A stretch of DNA of 32,978 bases, taken from Clostridium sp. AM34-11AC. Lineage in GTDB: Bacteria; Bacillota; Clostridia; Lachnospirales; Lachnospiraceae. The notes beneath the pieces are model-generated. The model searched no databases. It worked only from the letters and a program-made list of their open reading frames with translations, and had not been told where the DNA came from. Made by a program: the position numbers and the translations under genes. How positions within the stretch are numbered: position 1 is the stretch's first letter; every line of letters starts with the position of its first letter. Where the stretch lies: contig NZ_QWGL01000030.1 in the NCBI RefSeq assembly GCF_003435375.1, positions 1-32,978 of the forward strand, read 5' to 3'. Shown here piece after piece: positions 16,362-26,051 of this stretch.

Positions 16362-17085
16362 GCTGTACCTCCTGATTTTCTTTTAACTGTAATTTCAACT
16401 CGGAAAGCCGCTCTGCCGCCCGTTCGGAATCCCCCGCTTTCGCGGAAAGATCCTCGATGAACCGCAGAAGCTTCGCCTCTTCCTCCTTCAGATATGTAAG
16501 AAGAACAGGGTTCTTCGTTCGGATCAGATAATCGCCGTAGAGCATGCGGCTGTCCTCAGAAAGGCTTAAAACATCCGGATCCACTGTTTTTCCCTCAGAA
16601 TCTGCGTCTTTCTCTCTCCGCACATCCATCACTGTATAAAACTTCCCGTCTTCAAGGACCATATCTTCCTTCCGGATCACAAAACCGTTCTCAAAAAGCC
16701 ATCTTCTGACCTTAAAGATCTCCGACTGCGGTGATAAGACCCACTGTTTCACCGGATCCCACATATGTCTTCCGTTTTCCAGGATCTTAATGATCAGCTC
16801 GCCGCCCATTCCCGCGATCACGACAGAATCTGCCTCTCCCGGCAGAAGCTTTGCGACACCGTCAGAAAGTCTCGTCTCGATCTTATCGGCAAGTCCAGCC
16901 AGGGCAATATTCTCCGTCGCCCTGGATAACGGACCTTTCCGCACATCCATAGCCACGGCCTTCTTCGCGATCGTTCTCCTGACAAGCTCCACCGGAACAT
17001 GTCCGTGGTCCGTCCCAACGTCTGCCGCGGACTCCCCAGGTTCCACAAACGAGAGCACCAGCTCCAGGCGTTCTGATAATTTCAT
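16339..17085 (-). CDS. trmK: tRNA (adenine-22-N1)-methyltransferase TrmK, 248 aa
   Basis: This is the SAM-dependent enzyme that makes m1A22 in tRNA. The N-terminal Rossmann domain has the SAM-binding motif ADVGTDHGHVP (21-31), MDVRKGPLSRA (46-56) and the catalytic-side SVVIAGMGGELI (87-98). The C-terminal third is charged and coiled-coil-like, as in the family. GGAG 8 nt before the ATG supports the start. It follows rpoD by about 160 nt and overlaps the Nif3-like gene, the standard Gram-positive arrangement. Confidence 0.93.
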   Translation of the reverse strand: MKLSERLELVLSFVEPGESAADVGTDHGHVPVELVRRTIAKKAVAMDVRKGPLSRATENIALAGLADKIETRLSDGVAKLLPGEADSVVIAGMGGELIIKILENGRHMWDPVKQWVLSPQSEIFKVRRWLFENGFVIRKEDMVLEDGKFYTVMDVRREKDADSEGKTVDPDVLSLSEDSRMLYGDYLIRTKNPVLLTYLKEEEAKLLRFIEDLSAKAGDSERAAERLSELKLQLKENQEVQHEMQGDH

Positions 17086-17244
17086 ATTGATTTCTCCATT
17101 TCTCTTTTACATGACTGCTTTTCGATTTCGCAGCCGTCTTTTTGTATTTCCCGGCAGTTTAACTTCGCCCCGGAGCACACAGACAGACAGGCCATCCCTG
17201 ACTGCCTTTTCCTGCACAGATCTTTTCCTGCTTCCCATATCTTT

Positions 17245-18369
17245 TTACTCATCCAGATAATCTTTCAAGATCTTACTCCTGCTCGGATGGCGCAGTTTTC
17301 TAAGGGCCTTCGCCTCGATCTGGCGGATCCGCTCCCTCGTCACGTTGAACTGTCTTCCGACCTCCTCCAGAGTCCTCGGTCTTCCGTCATCCAGGCCAAA
17401 TCTCAGGCGCAGAACTTTCTGTTCCCTCTCAGTGAGCGTTGACAGCACATCCATCAGCTGTTCGTGGAGTAGCGTGTAGGTCGCGGCATCCGCCGGGACT
17501 TCCACATTATTATCCTGGATAAAGTCCCCGAGGTGGCTGTCCTCCTCCTCGCCGATCGGAGTCTCTAAGGACACCGGATCCTGAGAGATCTTCATGATCT
17601 CACGGACACGTTCCACCGGCATATCGAGCTCCTTCGCGAGCTCCTCCGGCGTTGCCTCACGGCCAAGCTTCTGGACTAACTGTCTCTGGGTCCGCACAAG
17701 ACGGTTGATGGTCTCCACCATGTGTACCGGAATCCGGATCGTTCTCGCCTGATCCGCAATGGCGCGGGTGATCGCCTGACGGATCCACCAGGTCGCGTAG
17801 GTGCTGAATTTATAGCCTTTCCTGTAATCAAACTTCTCGACTGCCTTAATGAGTCCAAGATTTCCCTCCTGGATCAGGTCGAGCAGCTGCATGCCCCGTC
17901 CGGCATACCGTTTTGCGATACTCACCACAAGACGCAGGTTCGACTCCGCAAGCTTCTTCTTTGCCTCCTCGTCACCGAGCTCGATCTTCTTTGCCAGTTC
18001 GATCTCCTCATCCGGGGAAAGCAGCGGCACTTTTCCGATCTCTTTTAAGTACATCCGGACCGGATCATCTACACCGATCCCCTCCGGTACGGATAGATCG
18101 ATATGCTCCACATCAATCTCATCCTCCGGATCTGCATCTTCATCCTCCGAAAACAGATCCGGATCCATATCATCATCGTTCGACATTTTTAAGACGTCGA
18201 CATGTTTTTTATCCAGGAAGTCGTATATGCGGTCCAGCTTCTCGGGTGTCAGTTCTTCCCCCGCAAAGGCATCCAGAACTTCCTTTTCATCAAGGACGTT
18301 CTTTTTACTTTTTGCGAGTTCCAGAAGTTTTGATAACTTCTCTTCAAATGTAAGTGTCTTTTCCTCCAT
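17245..18369 (-). CDS. rpoD: RNA polymerase primary sigma factor RpoD (SigA), 374 aa
   Basis: This is the housekeeping sigma factor. After a divergent acidic N-terminus (region 1.1, rich in D and E) come region 1.2 ([19 protein letters not shown]), region 2 with the RpoD box ([18 protein letters not shown]), region 3, and region 4 with the helix-turn-helix ([20 protein letters not shown]). The length matches the short Firmicute SigA form without the large non-conserved insert of Proteobacteria. It lies about 60 nt after dnaG in the macromolecular synthesis operon, which ties replication priming to transcription. Confidence 0.97.
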   Translation of the reverse strand: MEEKTLTFEEKLSKLLELAKSKKNVLDEKEVLDAFAGEELTPEKLDRIYDFLDKKHVDVLKMSNDDDMDPDLFSEDEDADPEDEIDVEHIDLSVPEGIGVDDPVRMYLKEIGKVPLLSPDEEIELAKKIELGDEEAKKKLAESNLRLVVSIAKRYAGRGMQLLDLIQEGNLGLIKAVEKFDYRKGYKFSTYATWWIRQAITRAIADQARTIRIPVHMVETINRLVRTQRQLVQKLGREATPEELAKELDMPVERVREIMKISQDPVSLETPIGEEEDSHLGDFIQDNNVEVPADAATYTLLHEQLMDVLSTLTEREQKVLRLRFGLDDGRPRTLEEVGRQFNVTRERIRQIEAKALRKLRHPSRSKILKDYLDE

Positions 18370-18428
18370 AATTCCATCCTTCCCGGCACCTGACGTTCCT
18401 CGTGTCTGCCTTTTTGCTTCTGCTTCTC

Positions 18429-20195
18429 TCAGTCAAGTGTGATATTCAGGACAGCCAGTGCTGACTGCTGCCTGATGATTTCCTGTAACTCTCTGATATC
18501 TGCTGTTTTTCCCTTTACCTCCAGACTGTGTTTCTTTATCTTTTTGACGGTTTCCGAGAGCGCTCTCCTCTGTTCCTCATTATTTAAGGACTCGCTGAGA
18601 CTCGCGTGGAATAAGGCCGCCACTTCCCTGTATTGTTCCTCGCCCTCGATGAAATGATTCAGGATCTGCGCGGGGTTCACGCTTCCTGTTTTTTCATATT
18701 CATCGAAGACCATGGATGCCGCTTCTCTGTAAAGCTCGTCGTCAAAATCCTCCGGTGTGATAATGCCGCGGATCTTTTCGAAAAGCTGCGGACGCTCGAT
18801 AAGCCAGGTGAGAAGCAGTCTCTGGGACTTCCGGATCCCGTCCTCCTTCTCCTTTTTCTGGCGGGTCCGCTCCTTATCGTACTCCCGCTCCCTTGTGGTC
18901 ACTCCGATGAGTCCGCCCATGGAGTTCACGAGGTTTTTGAGATCCGTCTCCGGGATCATATACTCCCTTGCAACAGCTTCCGTGTAATTATCACGCTCCA
19001 GCTTTTCCGGAAATTCCAGAAGCTTCTTCGCGATGGCGTTATAAAACCCTGTCTTCGACTCCGGGTCCTGCATGTTGTACTGGCTCCGGATCACGGAGAT
19101 TTCGAACATAAAGCTTCCGACGGCATTGTCGATCCGCTTCTGGAATTCCTCTTTCCCAAGATTCTTGATAAACTCGTCCGGGTCCTTATAGGGCTTCATA
19201 TTTAAAACCTTGATGGACATTCCAACCTCTTTTAAGATCGGAATCGCGCGGAGCGCCGCCTTCACTCCCGCCCCATCGCTGTCGTAGGTCAGGACTACCT
19301 GATCCGTGTAGCGCTTTAAAAGCATCGCGTGCTGGGACGTAAACGCGGTCCCCAGAGATGCCACAGCGTTCGTAAATCCGGCCTGATGCATAGCGATCAC
19401 GTCCACATAGCCTTCACAGATCAGCATATATTTCGCCCTGGACGTTCTCGCGAAATTCAGTCCGTAGAGATTCCGGCTCTTATCAAAGATCTTCGTCTCC
19501 GGGGAGTTTAAATATTTCGGCTCCCCGTCCCCCATTACACGGCCACCGAAACCGATGACACGGTTATTGACGTCTAAGATCGGGAACATGACACGGTTCC
19601 AGAATTTATCTCTGGCCCCCCTCTCATCGATAAAGAAAAGACCTGTCTCTTTTAAAATATCGTCACTGTATCCCTTCGACCTCATATACCGGTAAAGGTC
19701 GTCCGGCACCTTGCTGGAATACCCAAGGCCGAAGTGGCGGATCGTATCGTCCGTCAGACGGCGTTTCTCCTTAAAATAGTCGTATCCAACCTTTCCGGAC
19801 GGCTGCTTTAACTGATAATAAAAGAAGTTCGCCGCGAGACGGTTGATCTCAAGGAGCGTATTTTTCAGGTCTGCCTGAGCTCTCGCCTCCTTTGAGTATT
19901 CCACCTCCGGCAGGGCAATTCCCGCCCGGTCCGCCAGCATCTTCACGGCTTCCACGAAGGTATAATTTTCATATTCCATCACAAAGGTGATGACATTTCC
20001 GCCTGCTCCGCATCCGAAGCAGTAATACATCTGCTTTCCCGGTGAAACGGAAAAGGACGGGGATTTCTCATTATGAAACGGGCACAATCCGAAATAGTTT
20101 GCGCCCTTTTTCTTTAAATTCACATACTGGGACACGATGTCCACGATGTCATTTCTTGTTCGTACTTCCTCGATCACTTCTTCCGGGTAATACAC
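18429..20195 (-). CDS. dnaG: DNA primase DnaG, 588 aa (GTG start)
   Basis: This enzyme makes RNA primers for replication. Domains in order are the CHC2 zinc finger (C38-PF-H41 with C59-FG-C62), the RNA-polymerase core with the TOPRIM motif [10 protein letters not shown] (E261) and YDSDGAG (D305, D307), and a C-terminal helicase-binding region. The start is GTG at 20195, with GGGAGGG 7-8 nt upstream. An ATG a few bases earlier is in a different frame. The end lies about 60 nt before rpoD, and dgt lies about 90 nt upstream. Confidence 0.96.
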   Translation of the reverse strand: MYYPEEVIEEVRTRNDIVDIVSQYVNLKKKGANYFGLCPFHNEKSPSFSVSPGKQMYYCFGCGAGGNVITFVMEYENYTFVEAVKMLADRAGIALPEVEYSKEARAQADLKNTLLEINRLAANFFYYQLKQPSGKVGYDYFKEKRRLTDDTIRHFGLGYSSKVPDDLYRYMRSKGYSDDILKETGLFFIDERGARDKFWNRVMFPILDVNNRVIGFGGRVMGDGEPKYLNSPETKIFDKSRNLYGLNFARTSRAKYMLICEGYVDVIAMHQAGFTNAVASLGTAFTSQHAMLLKRYTDQVVLTYDSDGAGVKAALRAIPILKEVGMSIKVLNMKPYKDPDEFIKNLGKEEFQKRIDNAVGSFMFEISVIRSQYNMQDPESKTGFYNAIAKKLLEFPEKLERDNYTEAVAREYMIPETDLKNLVNSMGGLIGVTTREREYDKERTRQKKEKEDGIRKSQRLLLTWLIERPQLFEKIRGIITPEDFDDELYREAASMVFDEYEKTGSVNPAQILNHFIEGEEQYREVAALFHASLSESLNNEEQRRALSETVKKIKKHSLEVKGKTADIRELQEIIRQQSALAVLNITLD

Positions 20196-20282
20196 GCTTC
20201 ATCCCTCCCGCGATATGTATTTTCCGCAAAACCGCTCTGCACTTTCCTCTCAGAAACCTCGCAGATCCGCCGGATCCGTCTC

Positions 20283-21290
20283 TCAGACATTCCAGCCTTT
20301 CGGTACAAATAATTCTTCAAACCGGTCGATGGCATATCCATCGCTCATCCCGGCAATATAATCACAGACGACCCGCTCTCTCTTCTCCCCGCGAAGCTCC
20401 ATCATCGCCAGGTACTCTTCCGGCAGCTCGTCCACATGCTTCAGGTAGTATTCGTAAAGTGTCACGATCAGCTGCTGGGCTCTTCCCTCCTCGCCCTTTG
20501 CGGCAGGATTGCGGTACACATGTTCAAACATCCATTCCCTCAAGCCCCGCATGGCCCGCTCTACGTCCGGGGACATAAAGATCGATGGCCTGTCCATACT
20601 GTTATTGATAATATCATGGATCATGATATTCAGGCGGTCCTTTACGGTATCCCCAAGTACATCTGCGTATTCTCTCGGAATATCCCGCTCGGTAATGATC
20701 TTTCCGCGGATCGCGTCGTCGATATCATGATTGATGTATGCGATTTTATCGGAGAACCGCACGATCTTTCCCTCCATGGTCGCCGGATTTCCGGACGTTC
20801 TGTGATTTAACATTCCGTCGCGGACTTCCTTTGTGAGGTTCAACCCCTGTCCCTTTTTTTCCAGGATCTCCACCACCCGGACGCTCTGCTTATAGTGGGC
20901 GAATCCGTCCTCGCAGATCTCATTCAATATGTATTCCCCCGCATGTCCGAAAGGCGTGTGGCCGAGATCATGCCCCAAGGCGATCGCCTCAGTCAGGGAC
21001 TCATTCATCCGGAGTGCCTTTGCGATCGTTCTCGCGATCTGGGATACCTCTAACGTATGGGTCAGTCTCGTCCGGTAGTGGTCCCCTTCCGGAGCGAGGA
21101 AAACCTGGGTCTTATCTTTCAGGCGCCGGAATGACTTGCTGTGCAGGATCCGGTCACGATCACGCTGATAGGCAGGGCGGATATCGCAGAGCGGTTCCTC
21201 CCGGTCACGCCCCAGCGTCTCACTGCTTAACGACGCGTAAGGACTCAGATTCTGGCGTTCCCACTGTTCCATCGTTTCCCTGATATTCAT
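20283..21290 (-). CDS. dgt: dGTPase-like HD phosphohydrolase (dNTP triphosphohydrolase), 335 aa
   Basis: The enzyme hydrolyses dNTPs to nucleoside and triphosphate, controlling dNTP pools. HD-domain metal ligands are visible: TRLTHTLEV (H78), ALGHDLGHTPFGH (H107, D108, H111) and a later D in KIAYINHDIDDA. RDRDRILHSKSFRRLKDKTQVF near the start is a typical family block. The frame is open to 21341, but GGAGG 9 nt before ATG 21290 and family length favour the shorter form. It is first in the dgt-dnaG-rpoD run, as in many Clostridia. Confidence 0.93.
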   Translation of the reverse strand: MNIRETMEQWERQNLSPYASLSSETLGRDREEPLCDIRPAYQRDRDRILHSKSFRRLKDKTQVFLAPEGDHYRTRLTHTLEVSQIARTIAKALRMNESLTEAIALGHDLGHTPFGHAGEYILNEICEDGFAHYKQSVRVVEILEKKGQGLNLTKEVRDGMLNHRTSGNPATMEGKIVRFSDKIAYINHDIDDAIRGKIITERDIPREYADVLGDTVKDRLNIMIHDIINNSMDRPSIFMSPDVERAMRGLREWMFEHVYRNPAAKGEEGRAQQLIVTLYEYYLKHVDELPEEYLAMMELRGEKRERVVCDYIAGMSDGYAIDRFEELFVPKGWNV

Positions 21291-21371
21291 ACCTGACCGC
21301 CTCCTTTTCCGGCGCAGCCCGTCATTCCCACGGGCGTACATTTGTTCTCCGTCCTAAGAATATACTTTTAT

Positions 21372-21377
21372 AGTATA
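21372..21377 (-). promoter_or_regulatory. Probable promoter of dgt-dnaG-rpoD
   Basis: The minus strand reads ATATACTATAAA with a -10-like TATACT about 80 nt before the dgt start, in an AT-rich patch. The matching -35 (TTCTAA at 17 nt) is weak, so the exact position is uncertain. Confidence 0.4.
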
Positions 21378-21470
21378 TCATATTTTAAGGCATTTTAGAA
21401 CCACGATTCCTGTCCTTTTACTGAAAAATATGTAAAATTTCTGAAATTTTTTCGTTCAGCTCCCACTGAG

Positions 21471-21534
21471 ATAAAACAGCCCGGCAGGCCAGGTCTTTTG
21501 CAGAGTATCTCCGCCTTCCCCTGTCCTGCCGGAC
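21471..21534 (-). terminator. Terminator after the M20 amidohydrolase gene
   Basis: On the minus strand CCGGCAGG (21525-21532) pairs with CCTGCCGG (21481-21488) with further pairing around it, followed by TGTTTTAT. It lies about 50 nt after the stop codon and separates the transporter cluster from dgt. Confidence 0.7.
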
Positions 21535-21583
21535 TTACAGTCATTCTATTCTTTTTCTTTCAGAGACTCCGCCATGTCGCCTC

Positions 21584-23047
21584 TTACATCTTCTCACCCG
21601 GGATGACCGGAACTGCGCCCTGCGGAACCGGGCAGGTATAGCCGCCATAGCGTTTCATCTTCTTGTTGAACTCGTCCTTCGCTGCCTGTAAAACATCCGG
21701 CTTCTCCATAAGGTCGATCGCGGTAGCCGCAATGACCTTTCCCGCTAACAGCATATTCTTGTGGGCAATGGATGTCCGTCCACAGGAGACATTCTGCCAG
21801 GAATGCCCCGGCGCCTGCGCCGGGAATGTGGATGTGTTGATCTGCGCCGTCGGAATGCACCAGCTCACATCACCGACATCCGTGGATCCCATTCTCGGTT
21901 TCTCATAGTAGAGATACGGGACAAGGAACTCATTCATCGGTGTCGTGCCGTGTTTGGACTTCTCATCAACATATTCGTAGATATCGCTGCTGTCCTCCGT
22001 TGCATCTCCCGGAAGCTTGTCAGACTTCATTTCAACAGAATCGTAGAGGGCTTTCGCGTACTTTAATTCTTCCTCCGTGTAATGGCAGACACCGAGATCA
22101 TTGAAGTTGTCCCACATAAGGGACTCCAGGACCTTGTTCGGAACGGTATTGGAGCAGCCGTCGATAAACTTCTTCTCCATCTTTGTATCTGTCATCATGG
22201 ATGCCGCAAGAGCAATACGGTCGACTCTCTCCTGAAGCTCCAGTGCGTCCTTTACCCAGATGGAGCGGACCATGTAGAGGACCTGTGCCTTCGGCTGTAC
22301 CACGTTTGGAGAATCTCCACCGGCATCCGTGATGGAGTAATGGATCCTTGCGCTGTCCGGCATATGCTCTCTTAAGAACTGGACCCCGATATTCATAAGC
22401 TCCACCGCATCGAGGGCAGAACGTCCCTTGTCCGGCGCACCCGCTGCGTGGGAGGCAACACCGGTAAACTTATACTCTGTCTGGATACAGGTGTTGCAGG
22501 TACCGGAAGTGACCTGATTCACATTCCCCGGATGCCAGGTGAGGGCCGCGTCGCACTCCGCGAACACGCCGTCTCTTGCCATAAATGCTTTCGTAGCGGC
22601 ACCTTCCTCACCAGGACAGCCGTAAAGAATTACCTTACCGCTTCCCTCACCTTTTTCTTCCAGATATTTCTTGATGGCAAAAGCCGCAGCCATGGCCCCC
22701 GCGCCTAAGAGGTTGTGACCGCAGCCGTGACCGTTTCCGTCTGTGACAAGCTCTTTTCTGGTCTCAGATCCGGCGATCTGGGAAAGACCTGTCAGAGCAT
22801 CATACTCGGCGAGAATTCCGATCACCGGCTTTCCGGAACCGTAGGAAGCGCGGAATGCAGTCTCAATGTTGTCAAAGGGATGTTCGACAGTAAATCCTTC
22901 TTCTTTTAATACCTTTGCGTAAAGTTCACCGGATTTGTACTCTCTCAGGGAAAGCTCCGCATAGTCCCAGATCTTATCGGATACGTCGGTGATCACGCCG
23001 GATTTCTCGTCGATATAATCGAATGCTGTCTGTTTGGATGCTGACAT
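21584..23047 (-). CDS. M20 family amidohydrolase, AbgB-like, 487 aa
   Basis: This is a zinc-type peptidase/amidase of the M20 family, closest in style to AbgB (p-aminobenzoyl-glutamate hydrolase subunit B). Metal and catalytic motifs are ILAEYDAL (78-85), GHGCGHN (106-112, with C109 and H111), GCPGEEGA (143-150, E147 and E148), WHP (H172) and a late AQAPGHSWQN histidine. It probably removes an acyl or aminoacyl group in the cytoplasm. The frame is open to 23089, but GGAG 8 nt before ATG 23047 marks the likely start. It is downstream of an amino-acid ABC transporter, so the import of a conjugate followed by its cleavage is a reasonable guess. Confidence 0.88.
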   Translation of the reverse strand: MSASKQTAFDYIDEKSGVITDVSDKIWDYAELSLREYKSGELYAKVLKEEGFTVEHPFDNIETAFRASYGSGKPVIGILAEYDALTGLSQIAGSETRKELVTDGNGHGCGHNLLGAGAMAAAFAIKKYLEEKGEGSGKVILYGCPGEEGAATKAFMARDGVFAECDAALTWHPGNVNQVTSGTCNTCIQTEYKFTGVASHAAGAPDKGRSALDAVELMNIGVQFLREHMPDSARIHYSITDAGGDSPNVVQPKAQVLYMVRSIWVKDALELQERVDRIALAASMMTDTKMEKKFIDGCSNTVPNKVLESLMWDNFNDLGVCHYTEEELKYAKALYDSVEMKSDKLPGDATEDSSDIYEYVDEKSKHGTTPMNEFLVPYLYYEKPRMGSTDVGDVSWCIPTAQINTSTFPAQAPGHSWQNVSCGRTSIAHKNMLLAGKVIAATAIDLMEKPDVLQAAKDEFNKKMKRYGGYTCPVPQGAVPVIPGEKM

Positions 23048-23063
23048 GTCATGTTCTCCTTTC

Positions 23064-23106
23064 AAAAATCCCGCCAGGCAAGACTCCAAAAGTCTGCCTG
23101 GGCGGG
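23064..23106 (-). terminator. Hairpin between transporter ATPase and amidohydrolase
   Basis: The minus strand has CCCGCCCAGGCAGACT pairing with AGTCTTGCCTGGCGGG, broken by two single-base bulges, then ATTTTT. The T-run leads straight into the amidohydrolase ribosome site (AAAGGAG), so this is likely a leaky terminator or mRNA-end stabiliser within the operon. Confidence 0.75.
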
Positions 23107-23147
23107 ATATGCCTCCTGTTAAAACAGCTTTTCCCGCTGTTCTTTCA

Positions 23148-23894
23148 TCAGTATAATACCTTGCTTAAAAATTCCTGTGTCCTCGGATTCTGCGGATGAT
23201 TAAAGACCTCATCCGGAGTGCCTTTCTCCGCGATCACGCCGCCATCCATAAAGAATACGCGGTCTGAAACCTCCCTCGCAAATCCCATCTCATGGGTTAC
23301 GATCACAGTAGTCATTCCTGTCTTTACAAGGTCTTTGATAACATGAAGGACCTCTCCTACCATCTCCGGATCAAGGGCGGAAGTCGGCTCATCAAAAAGC
23401 ATAACATCCGGTTCCATCGCCAGCGCGCGCACGATCGCAAGACGCTGTTTCTGTCCACCGGAGAGCTTCTTCGGGAACTGGTTTTCCTTATCCGCAAGAC
23501 CAACGCGATTTAAAAGCTCCCGCATCATCTCGTCGGCTTCCTTCTGGGTTTTCTTTCCAAGAAGGACAGGGGCAAGCGTTACGTTTTTTCCAACTGTAAG
23601 ATTATTGAATACATTAAAGTGCTGGAATACCATTCCCATCTTCTGGCGATGCAGGTTGATATCCACATTCTTGTCAGTAATGTCGGTTCCCTCAAAATAG
23701 ATCTTGCCGGATGTCGGTGTCTCAAGGAGGTTTAAGCAGCGTAAAAATGTACTTTTACCACCGCCGGACGGTCCGATAACGGAAACGACCTCTCCTTGAT
23801 CGACATGCTCGGTAACACCTTTTAATACCTGAAGACTGCCGAAGGATTTGTGCAGATCTTCTACACGGATCAGTTCTTTTTCATTAGCGCTCAC
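23148..23894 (-). CDS. Polar amino-acid ABC transporter ATP-binding protein, 248 aa
   Basis: This is the cytoplasmic ATPase of a GlnQ/HisP-type importer. Motifs are Walker [10 protein letters not shown] (41-49), Q-loop FQHFNVFNN (90-98), signature LSGGQKQR (144-151), Walker [14 protein letters not shown] (164-176) and H-loop [10 protein letters not shown]. The length is standard. The start overlaps the permease stop by 11 nt, indicating translational coupling. Substrate cannot be told from the ATPase. Confidence 0.95.
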   Translation of the reverse strand: MSANEKELIRVEDLHKSFGSLQVLKGVTEHVDQGEVVSVIGPSGGGKSTFLRCLNLLETPTSGKIYFEGTDITDKNVDINLHRQKMGMVFQHFNVFNNLTVGKNVTLAPVLLGKKTQKEADEMMRELLNRVGLADKENQFPKKLSGGQKQRLAIVRALAMEPDVMLFDEPTSALDPEMVGEVLHVIKDLVKTGMTTVIVTHEMGFAREVSDRVFFMDGGVIAEKGTPDEVFNHPQNPRTQEFLSKVLY

Positions 23895-24573
23895 TTGCGT
23901 TCATCCTCCTCTCCAGTAAGGCAATCAGTTTGGACATAATAAATGTCACGCCGAAGTAAATGATACCAACGATGGTCAACGGCTCAAGTACACGGAATGT
24001 AAGACCGTTGATGGTCTTAAACTGGGTCATAAGTTCTCCGATAAAGAACGTGGAGGCCAGAGATGTCTCCTTGACGATCGCTACGAACTCGTTGCAAAGC
24101 GCCGGAAGAATATTCTTGACTGCCTGCGGGAGAACGATATGGATCATGGTCTGGCGCGCGTTTAAGCCCAGAGAACGTGCTGCTTCAGTCTGTCCGACAT
24201 CGACAGCCTGAATACCTGCGCGGACGATCTCACAGACATAAGCGGTAGAGTTTACGCAGCATGCAGTCATAACGCATGTAAACTCGCTCAAGTTGAAGAA
24301 CGGAAGCCAGGTCGGCAGCATAAAGTAGAAGAAATATAACTGCAGCAGGATCGGCGTACCGCGGATAATTTCGACATAAACGGTAGCGATCAGCCGGAGC
24401 GGCTTAAATTTTCCGATGCCCACGTTGCTGCGGCGCATCAGTGCCATCAGAGAACCGAAAACGGTACTGATGAGGACGGTGAGGAGACCCATAAACAGTG
24501 TCATTCCAAGACCCTGTAAGAATAAGTTCCAGTACTTCATCCAGACTTTTAACATGACGTTAAGAAACTCCAT
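23884..24573 (-). CDS. Polar amino-acid ABC transporter permease, 229 aa
   Basis: This is the inner-membrane channel subunit of the HisM/GlnP type. Several hydrophobic spans are visible ([38 protein letters not shown]), with the family motif [11 protein letters not shown] and the ATPase-contact loop [21 protein letters not shown]. Only one permease gene is present, so the channel is probably a homodimer. It lies 160 nt after the binding protein, separated by a hairpin, and overlaps the ATPase gene. Confidence 0.95.
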   Translation of the reverse strand: MEFLNVMLKVWMKYWNLFLQGLGMTLFMGLLTVLISTVFGSLMALMRRSNVGIGKFKPLRLIATVYVEIIRGTPILLQLYFFYFMLPTWLPFFNLSEFTCVMTACCVNSTAYVCEIVRAGIQAVDVGQTEAARSLGLNARQTMIHIVLPQAVKNILPALCNEFVAIVKETSLASTFFIGELMTQFKTINGLTFRVLEPLTIVGIIYFGVTFIMSKLIALLERRMNASER

Positions 24574-24601
24574 CTGGAAAACTCCTTTCGTAGATAAAAC
24601 T

Positions 24602-24645
24602 TGAAAACAGACAAAGGTCTTTCCGGTATCTTCACCGGAAAGACC
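24602..24645 (-). terminator. Attenuating hairpin between binding protein and permease
   Basis: A perfect 12-bp stem, GGTCTTTCCGGT / ACCGGAAAGACC (24616-24627 with 24634-24645, 6-nt loop), is followed on the minus strand by TTTGTCTGTTTTC. Partial termination here would give more binding protein than permease and ATPase, the usual ratio for such importers. Confidence 0.75.
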
Positions 24646-24733
24646 GAGCTCTGTATTTTCTGTAACCTGAAGTGATAACCGATTCCGGCCTTCGCAGATC
24701 TTCCATCACGGAACGAAACGATCTGCTCCGAAA

Positions 24734-25705
24734 TTAGTTCGTCTCGATACCGAGCTTCTCAGCAAGGGCAACCGCCTCTTCTCTCCACTGCTCATAGAGA
24801 CCTTTCTCGTTAACTTCAACGATCACTTCGTTGATCGCATTTAAGAGATCATCATCGCCTTTCTTGACCGCGATAACGTTACCTTCACTTGAATAGTCAA
24901 ACATGAAATCTGCCATTGCGATATCATCATATGTTTTTGCAAGGGATTCACCGTTATCACCGGATACAGCGAGTGCGTCAACCTTGCCTGTTGTTAACAT
25001 CATAACACCGTCTGTTACGTTTGTCACTAACTGGATCTGAACATCAGACGGAAGCTGCTCTGTAGCAAGCTTGTTCTGTAAGGTTGCGTTCTGGGTAGCA
25101 ACCTTCTTGCCTGCGAAGGACTCTGCTGTATTGTACTGGGAAGCAAGCTCCTTCTTAACTAAAAGTCCCTGACCTTTCTTCGTGTTTACATTGTAACGCT
25201 CAGAAAGTCCCATAGCCTCTGCACGCTCATCTGTGTAAGCGAAGCCGGAGATACCCATATCAATGTTTCCGGAAGTAACTGCCTGCTGGATTGCTGAGAA
25301 CTCCATCGGCTTGATCTCAAGTTCTACGCCAAGCTTCTCAGCGATGTATTTTGCAAGCTCCACATCGGCACCGACATACTCGGTTGTTCCACTGCTGACA
25401 TCCTTGAATTCCCACGGAGCGAAATCAGGGGAGGTTCCCATTGTGATCTTTCCTGCCGCAAGAACTTTTCCGAGATGACCATTCGGATCTACATTCTCAA
25501 GTGCCTTTAAGGAACCTTCCGCTGCGGCTGCTGCCTCTGTCTTATCTGTTTCCTTTGATTCAGCCGCTGTTGTCGCGTTAGCTGTTGTTGTCTCAGCTGC
25601 CGTTGTTGCTGCTGCCGTTGTCTCAGTGGTCTTGGAGCTTCCGCATCCTGTAAGGGCAGCAATGACCGCTGCTGTTGTCATAGCTAAAACAATGTTCTTC
25701 TTCAT
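24734..25705 (-). CDS. Polar amino-acid ABC transporter substrate-binding lipoprotein, 323 aa
   Basis: This is a periplasmic-binding-type (SBP_bac_3) lipoprotein. A signal peptide with lipobox LTGC (C21) is followed by a Thr/Ala/Glu-rich linker (about 22-65) that tethers the domain to the membrane. The binding fold begins at ITMGTSPDFAPWEF, with YVGADVELAKYIAEKLG and FSAIQQAVTSGNIDMGISGF, standard for the family. The exact amino acid cannot be read from sequence. GAGGAG precedes the start. A near-consensus promoter lies about 65 nt upstream. It is first in the order binding protein, permease, ATPase, amidohydrolase. Confidence 0.94.
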   Translation of the reverse strand: MKKNIVLAMTTAAVIAALTGCGSSKTTETTAAATTAAETTTANATTAAESKETDKTEAAAAAEGSLKALENVDPNGHLGKVLAAGKITMGTSPDFAPWEFKDVSSGTTEYVGADVELAKYIAEKLGVELEIKPMEFSAIQQAVTSGNIDMGISGFAYTDERAEAMGLSERYNVNTKKGQGLLVKKELASQYNTAESFAGKKVATQNATLQNKLATEQLPSDVQIQLVTNVTDGVMMLTTGKVDALAVSGDNGESLAKTYDDIAMADFMFDYSSEGNVIAVKKGDDDLLNAINEVIVEVNEKGLYEQWREEAVALAEKLGIETN

Positions 25706-25768
25706 AATCGATCCTCTCCTCTTCGTTTCTATCTTTTTCTATGTCTCACATGTGTGATGTTGATACGC

Positions 25769-25797
25769 ATTATAATGTATAATTATTCTTTTGTAAA
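25769..25797 (-). promoter_or_regulatory. Strong sigma-A promoter of the amino-acid transporter operon
   Basis: TTTACA (25792-25797), 17-nt spacer, TATAAT (25769-25774) on the minus strand, about 65 nt before the binding-protein start. A CACATGTG palindrome (25747-25754) lies just downstream in the leader and could be an operator. Confidence 0.85.
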
Positions 25798-25991
25798 GCA
25801 CTTTTTTATGTTTTTTTTACAGATTATGCATTTTATACAATACTCAGTGCATAATTATATTGTTTCATGCAGTTTTTTCAATGTTTTATACATTATCAAT
25901 GCATATATTCATCTTGATAAAGCGTTAACATTTCGTTTTTTGCATAGCGCGTTACCTTTTTCAAATTTCCGGCATACGCTGCTGGGCAACG
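25798..25991. promoter_or_regulatory. AT-rich region with ATGCAT-like repeats upstream of the transporter promoter
   Basis: No gene is supported here. The region repeats TGCATAAT/ATTATGCA-like and ATGTATA-like elements, including one perfect 8-bp inverted pair (ATTATGCA with TGCATAAT, about 25 nt apart). They lie directly upstream of the -35 box and could be binding sites for an amino-acid-responsive regulator. No riboswitch or T-box features are seen. Confidence 0.35.
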
Positions 25992-26032
25992 TAAAAAGCA
26001 GCCCATCTCACTCCAGCGTGAAACGGGCTGCT
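25992..26032 (-). terminator. Terminator of carB
   Basis: On the minus strand AGCAGCCC (26025-26032) pairs with GGGCTGCT (25997-26004), followed by TTTTTAC. It lies about 20 nt after the carB stop. Confidence 0.85.
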
Positions 26033-26051
26033 CTTCTATTTTTTACCAATA

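Noticed and set aside
18633..19205. Plus-strand ORF of 190 codons opposite dnaG
   Set aside because: It is fully antisense to a conserved gene with no domain or start signal.
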